A program made the position numbers and the translations under genes. From NCBI GenBank assembly GCA_935421135.1, contig OW285188.1, forward strand, positions 19,941,233 to 20,005,232: a stretch of DNA of 64,000 bases. Reading direction: 5' to 3'. Below the pieces are notes generated by a model. It worked only from the letters and a program-made list of their open reading frames with translations, had not been told where the DNA came from and made no database searches. The stretch is from Bugulina stolonifera (Eukaryota > Bryozoa > Gymnolaemata > Cheilostomatida > Bugulidae). Shown piece after piece: positions 48,112 to 60,600 of the stretch (position 1 is the stretch's first letter; the number at the start of each line of letters is the position of its first letter).

Positions 48112-48560
48112 TAGATTATTATTATTATTATTATTATTATTATTGAGTTTATTGCTTATCAATAACAACAATAAATTATAGTAAAAGCGTATGTATAAAA
48201 TTGCACAAAAGGGAAGCCAGATAGTCTGAGACTAGAGTCGAGGCAATCCCTGCTCAAGTGTACCGGTGCTGAGGGGAAGCACCCACCACGCCCCCAGACA
48301 CCCCACAGTGCTCACACCCCCGCCCCCCAGAGACGAGACGCCAGAGCCGCCGCAAAAGCCCTGGGAGGGAGGTCAAGGATGTCCAAGGCATAGCTAGAAG
48401 CAAGCTCAATACCGGCATAGTACACCGATCTCCTCCCCCTGTTAGTTTTAGTTTTTGGCAGTTTCAAAAGTTTACTTTTATTTCTAGTATTAAAGTTATG
48501 GGTTATTAACGTGCACCTATGTTGCTCCTGTTGCTTTTTTTACACTGTAATTGGAAACAG
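48112..48560 (-). mobile_element. 3' end of a non-LTR retrotransposon (LINE), with (AAT)n tail
   Basis: On the minus strand a reading frame (about 48545 down to the TGA at 48312-48314) gives ITHNFNTRNKSKLLKLPKTK and then TNRGRRSVYYAGIELASSYA. This follows the HN-x-NTRN ... P ... GRRS-x-Y-x-G pattern found at the C-terminus of many LINE ORF2 proteins. It is followed by a 3' UTR and ends in about ten AAT repeats (48113-48144). GC content is well above the surroundings. The reverse transcriptase core is absent, so this is a 5'-truncated insertion. Confidence 0.7.
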
Positions 48561-51500
48561 GGAGCTGTAGAAGCATCTGTGGTGTGCTCATGCAAACCAG
48601 TTGTAGATCAGTCAAGACTTGTACTACTGGGCCATACATGTACGGTATGTATGTACCTGCTGTTGTAATGGCTACCAAGAAAATGTGTTCAAAGATATTT
48701 TATCGCCCTCCCGGTAAGCAATCAGCTTTCAAACTTGTTCATTACATTAGGTTTTCCCTATGATAGGCTTATGTCATTTACACTGTTTAACAACTGTAGA
48801 ACTCGGGAACCATAGAAACAAGTGTAAACAATAATATACGTTGCATGTAGTCATGTATCTATTAATTTCAGAGAGCACTGAGGTTTAAGTGTAGGATAAT
48901 TGATAGTAGGTTGTATTGATAGCCAAAATGTATGATATTGCAAATAAGATAGTCATGTATAATCTCCAGACCATCTATATCATCATTCCTTGTCACAGAT
49001 TATCTATTACATACAGTGTATTGACCACTTATTGTTATATAATAATATCCAGTATCCATGATATTTACTTACATAATTACATGGGTGATGTGTAATGCTC
49101 CTAGCACTTGGGTCTACAAGGAAATAGATGTTTAGGTGGCCGCTCAACCAAGGTCTCAAAGGAAACCAACCATAGCTCATCAGCACACCCAGGTTTCTCG
49201 AATTTGGCCCAGGCCGGTGTGTTTATAACATCTGTGCCGGAAGTAGGTCGGAAAATTCTTGAGCAATTTGGATCTCCTGTGTCTGAATGCTAGGTCGCGA
49301 AGTCATCTACATGTACATACAGGTACATAGGGCTATACAGTTACCATTGAACGTGGTACTCTATACTGAACTTACATTTGAGTTGAGAGGGTGTCTATGG
49401 TTACTTTTCAATTTTACTTGCAATAAACATTCGTCTTCCAGCGGTCAATTTTTAGCAGCAGCCGATTTGTATAGAACATTCATGATGGATGCAGTAGCCA
49501 CTATCAACGAGGGCTGAAACTCAGTAAGCCCTAATATTAGTTACTAATGACCACTTTGATTAGGTCTATACATGGTACTAGATCCAGTGTGGGAGACCTT
49601 TCTCACAACAGTGACTAGAAAGTCTATGAACCTTTTAGTTGAAACCTTTCAACAAAATAATGTTCCTTTTTAATTAAAACATGGTCTTGCACTGATAACC
49701 CCATAAACATAATATACTAAAATATGTAATGTTTATGGGTAAGCCATCCCAAACTGTTTGGACTTACCAATCGCCACAAGAGAGTTTGTTTTGTTATTTC
49801 CCCATTTGGTCTGACCACTAAGACCAACCCACCTTGTTCATGCCTATCCGTGAGAAAAATTATTAATCCCTAGATTATAATAAATATGACCAAAAACAAT
49901 ATTATTATGGTAGCTGCATTATAATCCATGTATATATAATATATATATTTAGGCCTACTCGTAAAGTATATACACCTTGTGTGTATAAATAACCAGTCTG
50001 GATTAGTGAGTCGAGAGCTGAAATTATACAACAATAAGCTATATAGACCTTGGGCCTATGTGTCAAAAACATTTATTATAGTTATCATTTTATGTAGCAG
50101 TTAATTAGTGATTAGCTTGAGCTCCATTAAGACATGTATTTGCCCACAGAATTCTATACAAATTTACCTATGGTCTGAAAATTATAAAACCGAAGCTTGT
50201 CCACCACCACCATCACCACCCATGTGCACCAAATAATATGCGCTAGGCTTGGTTTGGTTCAAAGCCAAGGTGTAGATCTATGTGTAAGTTATGGGGATTA
50301 CTGGTGGCTTTAATGAGACAGTGAGAAATAATGTTCACATTACTTATCTCCTGCAGAGGTCAGGCAAGAGGATAGTAAATAATATTGTGCCAGTGAAATC
50401 AATTAATATCCTGGTGCAGTGTTTTTAAAATAATGCCTTGAAAAACTTGTGTGCAACATGCTACAAGTATATACCGAAAGGCAGCAGGCCGGGCCCACTT
50501 TGCAAGCATGAATAAACTGCTATAGAAATTCTAACCAGGCAGCCACTGTAGGTATAAATTTTGTTTTCTTGTGTGGGTTATGCTATACTTTTTTAATGAT
50601 ATATAATATACTGTTATGTCCTGTACAGACATTCCATATTAATATTGGCATCATTCCACATTATTGCATATTGACTGCTTAATTGTGTCACTCACATAAA
50701 TGGCATTGCCATTGGTATGTTTTCTATGCTTTTACTCTACTATTTCACTAATGTTTTGGCAATTGTATTAATGCACCCCATACCTCATTGTGTTTACAGT
50801 GTGTCGGGTTTGACTTGCTCACTCTCTCTAGCCCTAGCCTCTTCTTGCTTGGTCAGCCGGTTCGGACTCCCTCTACCCATACTCTGGCCTGTATGTTGTG
50901 CAGCTGCGCCTCAGCTACCCAGCCGGACACAACAATATTATAGTATGTTATATTATATTATCATTAATGATATTTACTAGTCACTTAAAAATAAAATATT
51001 TTGTAGTGAATATTTGATTTGGTTCTAACCCTGCTGCAATGGTGCTTTATGGAATTTACGTTAAAACTAATTTTCTAACTGTGAGGTTTGGCATTGGTGG
51101 AATCTTTTGTTTTTGCTGTAAGCAGAAAGTCATGAACTCTGGTACCTCGTACCAGGTGTACATTTTGACACAAGTCTTGCATAACAAGTATAACTTTAAT
51201 TTTTATACCCCATGTTACCATGTGCATGTAGTAGAATGCATGCAGACAGCTGATTGCATTGCTCCATTACTGGTTGTGGTTATAGGAATATATGCTTAGT
51301 ATGCCAAACCTTTGAAAAGATTGTCCAAAACTAAGGCCAAAACACTTTTTTCTACCTGATGTATATTTTCTATCTGTCTTTTTCACATCTTTCCTGAAAC
51401 TTTTGCTGTACAATGTGGGCTGCAACATGTTAGAAAACAAAGAACCTTTGGCATAGAAGTTGCTGTAGAGGGAAATGTATGCTAATCTAAAGATCCAACA

Positions 51501-53907
51501 ACATCAACCATACTAGGATAACTCAGAACTAGGTTACATTTCTATAACCTAAGTATTATATGACTATTGTAGTGGACAACCAAGATACAGATTTGGCACA
51601 CAAATAATGCCAAATGTTTGAATGATTGGCGAAACATCAGGTAAATATCACTGGGAAGTGTTAACTTTAGGCTGTGGTAACAACCGGCAGGTAAATTGGT
51701 GGGAGGAGAATGATGGATGAGTCACTACTACATGAAGTTCATTTGTATAAGTAAGTTGCAGATAAACCGTGTATCAGATGTTAGACACACCGGAAACTTA
51801 AATACACCAATCTTAGTTTTATTAACTTTTATATTTTCACACAATATCTAAAAACTACTATCAAAAATAATCATGGTTTATAGTCAGTGTTAAATTTCAT
51901 TATAAATCTTTGCATTTTGCGGTTGCTTGCTACATAGTATCAGGTTCACTGTTATAAAGTCATTGATGAATCGATCGCCAATATAGTAGCCATTATTGTT
52001 GAGAAGTTTTCTTCACTCCTTCTACATTGTTATACATGTACATGTACCTATAACTACATACAAGTATAATGTGACTTACATTGCAGTGGGTTGTACTATA
52101 TTATATTGTATGCTTGTATTTGATAAAGTATGTAGTAGGTAGGTATATTTCATGCAAGTATATGTATAATGTGAGACATGGGACCTACTTGTATTATATA
52201 ACACTCTCTAGTATATAATGTTTTTATAATATAAAATGTACAGGCCTATAACACAGAACAAGTATCAGCAGTATCATGTATCATGGAAATACCAGTTATG
52301 AGCAGTACTTTTTTACACTTTTTTTTACACACATGTTTGTATTTGGAGTAATTGCATTTGGGTTTACCCATAAATAGAAGATAGACAACTTCTCCTACTT
52401 TAAATTGGATCACTAGAATAGGAGCTGTCTCATTTGCTCACCTCATAGATAAATACCAACTCCACTCTCATAATTTTATCACTTGAATTGTGGATGGCAA
52501 AAATAACTGTCTTGTGATTAACTATCAAATATTATCCAGTCATTGTTTCAGAAGTTCTCACTAGGGTTCAGGGTCAACCGATATCCCAATCCTAATGTTA
52601 CCTTGGCTCTTGGTGCACTGCAGATGTTCAGCTGGTTTACTGGATAAACTGGGTATTGCTAAAGACTTGATAAACCATAACTCCTACATATCCTTTAAGC
52701 CTCTGTACCAAAGAGTATTATTAATTGGTATAATGACATGAAACTGACGGCCACAACAATGTTATTAAGCAGGTTGCAAGGTCTGTAAACAGTGACTGAC
52801 TAATTATCAGCCCTCTAGCTGATTGGTGGATAGTAACTAGATTATTGGTGTCTTGCCATCTCTCTATCCATCCATCATACAGTATATTAATATCAGGTAG
52901 GATCTATATCTCCTCCATTAGCTAACGGTACTTCTATCTTTCAACCAGTGGGAGTCATTCTACTTGCTACTATTCTCACCAGAGCTGATTGGAAATATAT
53001 TATTTACAATTTTACAAAGAAGAGGAGGAAAAAATAGTTGACACATTGCCAAAAGGTATGTTGTATGTGACAATAAATGTTACCAATATTCTATCATTAA
53101 CATACATATACAGTACAGTTATAGTTCCTATAAAATGCAATAGATCAAATTTTATATGGTCTCAACTTGGATTAAAAGATCAAATGTAAACTTCTATAGT
53201 GAAATGGAGCTAATTGCAGGACATAGTTGATTTATCAAAACTACATTGTATATAGTAATGTTTGATATCAACTTTATAACATCTGAATGACTGAAATCTA
53301 TGTATAAGCTAATAAATGGGGTGATTGGATTATATAGCTAAGGTTATTGTAACAGGTAAGTTGACTTTCTCACATAAAAATATGTAAAGGTCTAAGCATA
53401 ATTTACTTTAGAAATAAGGATAAAGTTTATCCTTTAGTTTTACAACTTTTTTAGACCAGTACAAGTCTTATTTATTTTGCATATAGGAAATTCAAGTTTC
53501 TAGCTTATGAATCATTTAAGTTGATATCATGACATCATGTGTATAGCAGCTGACACCTTGAACTTGAAAATCACCCTTCACAACTGTACAGAGAGTAATT
53601 TTAAAACTGCAAAAAATAATTTGTTCACACAAAAGAGGCTGTGTGTAGATTGTAGTCTGTAGCAAGGGGGCTGGCTTTTCATTTCACGTATGAATAGGGA
53701 ATCATTCAAGTAGGGGAATTGCTTCATACTCTGGTCAGTATAATACAAGCAGTAGTACAGCTCAGGTGTGTGTTATTCAGACTCTGTAAAATAGATGTGA
53801 TATTTGTAGAATAAAACAGTTTATAAGGGAAGGCTGATACAGTTCAAGTCTAACACATCTATCTACCACAACCGGATATTACACAGCAGCACAGACTAGA
53901 AGCAAGC

Positions 53908-54756
53908 ATGCAAACATTCTTACTCGCTTTACTAACATTGGTATTGGTGGTCCAAGGAAAGGCTCCAGTTTGTATGGATGCCAGAAACAGGTGCGTTACT
54001 CATGTCGGATGTAGCATGGCGTTAACCAACTTTCACATCGCCTGCGAGAAGGTGAAGCTAGGTCTGATAGACCATTGTACGGATGCCTGTATGAGGGCCG
54101 TAGTGTCTCTGGTTACTGTAGACCAAAACATCGGCACTGATTATTTGACGTGTGACTGTGCAGGAAATCAGGACTGTGACCTATGGAAGGAGAGAATAAC
54201 CATGTGTAGTACAGACGTACTCCGAGCCTTGGAGAGTTTAGACAATGAGGATGTCATCAGCTGCTCTTTGGCCAGAATGTTGTGTGATGCTGATACTCAA
54301 TGTTGGACCGCCTTGATGTACTACGAGAAATTCTGTAGCAACCTCTGGGTTACTGGAATGTCATATCAAGGAAAACAAAAGCAGGAGGTCTCCACAAGAG
54401 GGAAAACAATAGAATGTTCACCAAGATGTAACAACAGCTTATCAATCCTTTACAGACAAACCAGAGCTGCCAAACTAAAGAATTGCTTGTGTGATGATGC
54501 CGACCCCTTTGTTGATAAGCAGACGTGTATCCGGATGAGATACAACACACAGAAATCATGTTTTGGCGAAGAACCATCCAAACCAATAGTGGCTGCCGAT
54601 CATGCCATGTTAATGGACGTAGTACAACTAGACAGTTCTTCAGAGAGCGGCAAAAGTGACAATGCTGCCACTGGTTATATCTACAGTTCAAAAACTCATT
54701 ATACAACTATAATAGCCAGTTTGATATTCCTTGCTTTGCTTTTGACTGTGACGTGA
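53908..54756 (+). CDS. GAS1-like GPI-anchored receptor with two GDNF/GAS1 domains
   Basis: A single exon of 282 aa. Residues 1-17 (MQTFLLALLTLVLVVQG) are a signal peptide. Domain 1 (about 22-100) has CMDARNRC, the motif YLTCDCAGNQDC and ITMC; domain 2 (about 119-220) has SCSLARMLCDADTQCW, the motif KNCLCDDADPF and KSCFGEE. This CxxxxxxC...CxxxC...CxC spacing is that of the GDNF/GAS1 domain, and the order (two domains, CFG-E motif, Ser/Asp-rich linker, hydrophobic tail) follows GAS1. The last 20 residues (IIASLIFLALLLTVT end) fit a GPI-attachment signal. Vertebrate GAS1 is also intronless and GPI-linked, and binds Hedgehog and modulates RET. The ligand here cannot be inferred. It could instead be a short GFR-alpha-like protein, but those usually have three domains and introns. 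A possible polyadenylation signal is at 55565-55570. Confidence 0.82.
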   Translation: MQTFLLALLTLVLVVQGKAPVCMDARNRCVTHVGCSMALTNFHIACEKVKLGLIDHCTDACMRAVVSLVTVDQNIGTDYLTCDCAGNQDCDLWKERITMCSTDVLRALESLDNEDVISCSLARMLCDADTQCWTALMYYEKFCSNLWVTGMSYQGKQKQEVSTRGKTIECSPRCNNSLSILYRQTRAAKLKNCLCDDADPFVDKQTCIRMRYNTQKSCFGEEPSKPIVAADHAMLMDVVQLDSSSESGKSDNAATGYIYSSKTHYTTIIASLIFLALLLTVT

Positions 54757-57523
54757 GTGTGGATAACTCATTCTTTAGAAGCGCAAAGCAATCTCACACC
54801 TAGTCTTGTAAATATTTCTCTACTGGAACATTATTTTAATAATTGTAAGACACCATGACAGGCCCACAAGGGTAACAAATCTACATAAAATCCTCCCCTT
54901 CAACGTTCATAACCTACATATTTCAAATTTATGTGTACTGTAAATTTATTATAGTGCCACCGTGTATATATAAATATATATTATGTTGTGTAGCCTACGC
55001 ACTTGCTATAATATTAAATATTATATATTTAATTTCTATAATGCTCCTCATAGACCTGTAATGTAAGAAATATAATGTGTAATATACTCTCCTTTTGTAG
55101 CACTGAGCATCATAATATAGGTCTATGTAAGGAAAGATACATTATTTGTACATACAAATATTTTTCCTCTTTTTCTGATACTGAATTCAGTTGATACTCA
55201 GTAGTGTATTATGTATTGAAACAATAAGTTTTAGTGCAGTTATTTATCTAAGATATGAATGCATCTATTAAGTCTTTGAGTGAGTATACAATAGCTAGTG
55301 TAATATTCTGCCCTGGGGTCATAATTTTATTTATTTTTATATCAAAGATTAACAATAAGTTACATTTTTATACTTCAAACCTTGAATTTGTTCTTTGATT
55401 TCCTCTACTTCTCCCAAACACCTCAGTGCACAGTAGAATGAATTAACTAGAACACAATACCTGTGATCTTTGCTGCCTGAGGCTATATGATCTTCTTAAA
55501 GACTAAAAAATTGGCAGTTGGCATGTCCACTCAGGTTTGCAAGTTATTTGATATTGGGCCTGTTAATAAAAGCTAGTACCAGTAGCCAGCACCAGTAGCC
55601 AGTAGCCATTACTAGGAAGAAGAGCAGTGGTACAATACACTGGTAAATTTCTAGTATGACGTGCATGCATATTTGAGAACCTCCAATATTACAATTGATC
55701 AGGCAAAGGTCCTTGTCAAAATGTGATTAGTATCAGAAAAATATAACCAAGAATGTTTCGAGGGTTGATAACTCCATTTGTATGCAGTGTACATGGAATA
55801 CTGGGTATGCTATTGGTTATGTAATGTAGCTATAATACAGCATTGGCTATTTTTTAGTTATTGAGTAGGTACACTTTGGCCATTCCTTAGTACATAACAT
55901 GTACATGTAAGCCTGCTACATAAATAAATGAAATCAACACAGTTATACAGCACTATCCATAGCTGCTACTACAGACATAACATACATGATCAAATATTCT
56001 GTATTCAGTTCTAAGGATGCGTAGGACTACATTATTGTGCTAGAAAAAGACAATATTATTTTTGGTTTAATATGAACATAGTACCTGCCCAGGTATGTGG
56101 TTTACTTAATATAATTGAGACTATTAGTTAATTATTTAATAAAATTGTGGTTACAGTGCTAATTATGGGAGGGAGGTTACTGGTTATAGATTGAAGTAAG
56201 CTACAAAGTTGAACTACATAAAATAATAATTCCACTATTGCCAAGTATACCTGATAAAATTCAGGGATACTTCACATTTGAGTGAGGTGGGGTGTGCAAT
56301 TTGGGATGGGGTATTAATTCAGTGGGGGGGGGGTGTAATTTGGAATGGGGTATTAAAATCTGAGTTGAAGGCCCACATCACATTATTCTAACAGGTTTAG
56401 GGTCTACACTATTTCCAGTGTCTCACTGAATCCATATTTAAGGGACTACCTGTAGGGCTGACACCTATTGAGATGGGGGAGGCCATGGTGTTGAAACATC
56501 TTGCTACATTATATGGGACAATAATACTGTACATGACTCAGAACGTTATTTTTGTATACAATCAAACATGTTATACATTGTTATGATATAGGGTGGTCAG
56601 CAGCAGTGGAAGCACCTGGTTCCCATGTGCTCATGGCATCTGTACGCTGGGGTACTTAATATATAGCACATGGGCGATTATTTGTATATAGAGCACATGA
56701 GTCAGGGCGCCTGTGTGTTAATTCATGTAATTTGTAATTTTTTAATTTTACTTTAAACAAAAAGCATATCAATTGGAGAAGAGATCAGTATTCAAAGTGT
56801 CTAATCCAAGTGTACTAAACTGTGGCACTAATCAAGGCCTACAAAGACTGTTATTTCTCTATCAACTAATAACAATGTTTTTATTTTCTTAACATGTGTT
56901 TCATTGTATTAAACCAATTAATTATACAAAGATACATGGTTACATGACAAATTAGGTTTAATGAATTGTACTTGGGTGGTTCCAATAACAAGGACATAAA
57001 AATAGCATAGATTATATATAATCTACAGACATAACTTTGGCACCAAGTTTGTTAGTTCCAACTGGACCCATGTTACTAATAATACACAGCTCCAGTGGAC
57101 CAGAACATAGCAGTTTGAACTGAATAATGTGTTACATGGCTAGCAGGGCCACTAGTAAATATATATTCTTTTAATGGTACATCAACTCCAGCTCTTGAGT
57201 ACAGATTTTCATTAGTTAACAGCATATAATTGCTGAAAAACTTCACTTTTACAATGTTATTAGAAGTTATGATATGCATTATAACACATGTCTAAACTCT
57301 ACGATAAATATCACAGCCCTGCTAGTCATAGCAAGTACAGCGCTCAAACTGTCCTGAGAGAAGATAACTCCCACGATATATTACACATTAAAGCATTATC
57401 TGGGAAGCACCAAACCTCTATATATGAAATATTTGTTTTACTCTAATACCATGTGAATTAGTTTAGTAAAAAAATACATTTTATAATAAATAGGCAGAAA
57501 GACTAGACTAAAAGCCAATAGGC
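54757..57523. other. Intergenic region between convergent GAS1-like and ULK3 genes
   Basis: It contains the GAS1-like 3' UTR and otherwise no gene that I can recognise. A G-rich pair of near repeats lies at 56285-56360 (GGATGGGGTATTAA twice, with a run of G between them), and short CCAGTAGCCAG repeats at about 55577-55605. Confidence 0.5.
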
Positions 57524-57632
57524 GAGTGGTGCAGCATTCCAGAGCTGTGGTGCAGCGATTCCAGAGCTGTGGTGCAGCGATTCCAGAGCTGTGGTGCAGC
57601 GATTCCAGAGCTATGGCGCAGCAATTCCAAAG
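57524..57632. repeat. 22-bp minisatellite, about 5 copies, ULK3 3' UTR
   Basis: The unit is GGTGCAGCGATTCCAGAGCT followed by GT. The array ends 16 bp from the ULK3 stop codon, so it is transcribed in the 3' UTR if the ULK3 model is right. Confidence 0.9.
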
Positions 57633-57647
57633 GTGTATATTCAGATA

Positions 57648-60600
57648 TCATTGGACGTGACAAGTACCCTTCACACCTGAAACAAACAAGGTAATATAAC
57701 TTCCAGTTCTATCTCAAATGAAAACCATACAAACTCACCAGTTCTTGGATACTTGCCAAAGAATATTGCAACAGTCATTAACACCCATGGAATTGTCAAC
57801 TAAAACTACCACTCAGCTACAACATATTATTATGTAATTATATTCATATTTCACAGTGTAAATTAACGGAATTCTTTGCTACAGGATCTTGCTGTGCCAC
57901 TTCAGATATAAGAAAGATAGTAATATTCCACAGCATTCAAATACTATGTTATTTGCTACACATACAGAGTGTAGTAGTATGCAATTAGTTAGTCTTTATT
58001 TTAGCAATGTCTACAGTGAGTATGTGTAGTAACATATAATTACTCTAATAATGACTCCAGAGCAAAGTGTGAATGTACATGTATGTATTACACATTAGGT
58101 AATATATAGACTACATTTACACCATGTAATAACCGTTAAATGGTCATGTGTCTCATACAGGTTAACTGTAGAAAAGTAATTTGTTCATCTTATTAGAAAC
58201 TCCCTCAGTTGAGACTGAATATATAACCAAAATTTTCTAAAATTTAAACTGATTGTCATATAATATTATGAGACACAAACTGTCGGCTGACAAACAAATT
58301 TTTTACTAGCTTTTCTTTTAAAAATCATTATACAGATTAGCCAACTAGAACTTATGACAGAGAGATTGGATGACATAATACATAGGAGTACATGGTTTAA
58401 GGGTTTGTTGATGTAAACAAACAAATAAACGTTTAGAAAAGATTATATCAGTCTAGTACTGGTCTCCCGCAATGAAGCTATGCATACCATAGGTGACACA
58501 AATCTGAAGTTATGTGAACAACCAAACATATAATTATTTACCCACCAAGAAAGGCATCAGTGCACAGCATAACAGCCTGATTTACTTAGTATGTACTTGT
58601 ATTACTAATGGATGCAGTACCATAATTATTACTATTAATAAAAAGTTATAGAAATTAGAATAATTTAAAGTTGTAATAATGGCTTGTAGTAACATGCTAT
58701 ACATACTGTCTGTGATAGAATGTTTGATGCTTTTTTCTTTCTTAGATGATGTGTGAGATTGTATGTAGTCACTTAGTCTCTCCGCATGAGTTAGACTTCC
58801 TTTTATATGCTTGTAGAGAGCAGTGCGCAGGTCTCCCTCGGGCAGAGCTGAAAATACATGTATATTGTTTGATAAGCACATGCAGGCAAGTACAAACAGG
58901 CATAAATAGGCGGGGTATTTGGGTGATGTGCATGCTTTTGAAATTATCAGAAATCGCAACTCACTAGCACTGAAAATAGTGATGACTCATGAACATGCTC
59001 TACTCGTATTGCTCACACAATTAATATACATGTACAAGTATTAGTAACACATGTGACTGTGATAAAGTAGGGCCACAAAAATATTTCTAACAATAATGGA
59101 AGTTGTCTCCTTATAAAAATGTTAAAACAGGAAGACAACTCCAGCAATAGTAAAAATAATTATTACTACAGATGAACTTACTTTGCGCTACAGATAGGAA
59201 CTGCTGAATACATCTCTGATGCCTTTCTAAAGCCTTTGGGTATTTTCCCTCCTTTTCCTGCATATAATAGCATAAGGTTACAGCATTTCTACTTACAGCA
59301 CTGTCCCTTATTGGTAGTGGGAGGTAAAAAGTATTATAAGTAAAAGTACAGCCTCTAAGTACTAGCAAACAAAACTGCTATATGACTGCTAGTCTCTCCC
59401 TTATTACTATTGGTTCAGTTAAAGAATATATTCACACACAATAAATTGACTACAGATAAACTGAACTCACCATTTCTCTAGCAGTAGCCTGAGATGCTAG
59501 AAGTGTTGGTAGCTGGGGATGATCAGAGGCTAGCTCTTCTGCAAGTCAAGAGTAAAATATTACAGTATATTTACATGAAGTATTGTAATGGTTTCTGTGA
59601 TTTGGTGCGGTCGTCCTTGGACGACTATCGACCCAGAAATGAAGTGCCTATGAGTGGTAATAGGACTTCGCATTACATGAAAGATCGAGCGGTCTTAGTA
59701 GCCCAAATACTACCAAAGACGACCCATCTGGTCCCAAGTCCGACCTTCAGACTATACAATGAAAGAGAGTGATCCGACCTAGTAGGCGGTTCGCTAAGCG
59801 AATGACCTGACAAAAGGAAGTGAGTCTCTGTATCAAGTATAGATGTGTCTTTATTGAAAGCCAAGTGAAGACTGAGACAATGAACAGAAAAACAATGCCC
59901 TTTATATAGTATAAGGACTTCCGGCCGACGTAGTGTCGGGAAAAGACGACGTGTGGTCGTCCGGAAGTTGCGCAACAAGATGGCCGCCGGAAGCCCGACG
60001 GCCGACCCAAAATAGGTCAGGTTCTACAAAAGTTGCTTATAATGGTCCAATTCATGTACAAAATGAATATCAATAGATTCTGAGAGGTCGGGCCTCTGTA
60101 CATGGGTATAAAAGGCATTAAAAGACTTAGATATAATCATGTAACTATATACAACAATATAGGAGTAAAGTACATGAATAAGTAATGAGTGTAAACACAT
60201 GGAGACACGTATATAGACAGTAATTAAATGGTTTAACATGCAATGCAGTTGAAGGTAAGTACACGAACAGCTAATTATGAGAGTGCGAGTGTCAGATGAG
60301 CAGCGCTGTAACAACTACTAGGCACTTAGGGTGCGGTGGAGCTTCGTCCGGTAGTTGGAGTCGTATACAAATGTCCTGTACCATTACAGTATTATTATGT
60401 AATATTGCAACATACTAAATTACATAGCTGACCATAATTAAAACTAACTGTTCAGATAATGTAGTCAAATATGGAATAAAGTATGCCTAGCAATCTATAC
60501 TATATCATCATTAACATTGAAACACTCGCAACACTGCGAGTATAAATGGTTGGCTGAACAATTGAGATTACTACTCTGTGACTATACAGTCACACTGTCG

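Larger units (their letters stand above)
47094..53907. other. Intergenic region between NBAS and the GAS1-like gene
   Basis: It starts with the NBAS 3' UTR (AATAAA at 47310-47315 is the likely polyadenylation signal) and contains a LINE 3' end at 48112-48560. Several open, higher-GC islands with splice-like borders (47807-47883, 48562-48645, 49106-49292, about 50810-50941 and 52949-53034) could be exons, but their phases do not chain into one transcript and I recognise no family. The rest is AT-rich and shows nothing. Confidence 0.4.

Noticed and set aside
52949..53034. Last exon of a MATE-type transporter (GVILLATILTRADWK)
   Set aside because: The resemblance is to a short hydrophobic stretch only, and no other transporter exon could be found nearby.
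54350..54706. 118-codon minus-strand frame opposite the GAS1-like gene
   Set aside because: It is a shadow of the real cysteine-rich coding frame and has no family features.
58582..58706. Hydrophobic C-terminal extension of ULK3 read through from exon 11
   Set aside because: A good donor at 58707 and a 29-nt terminal exon restore the family C-terminus; the extension is probably intron, though an isoform is possible.
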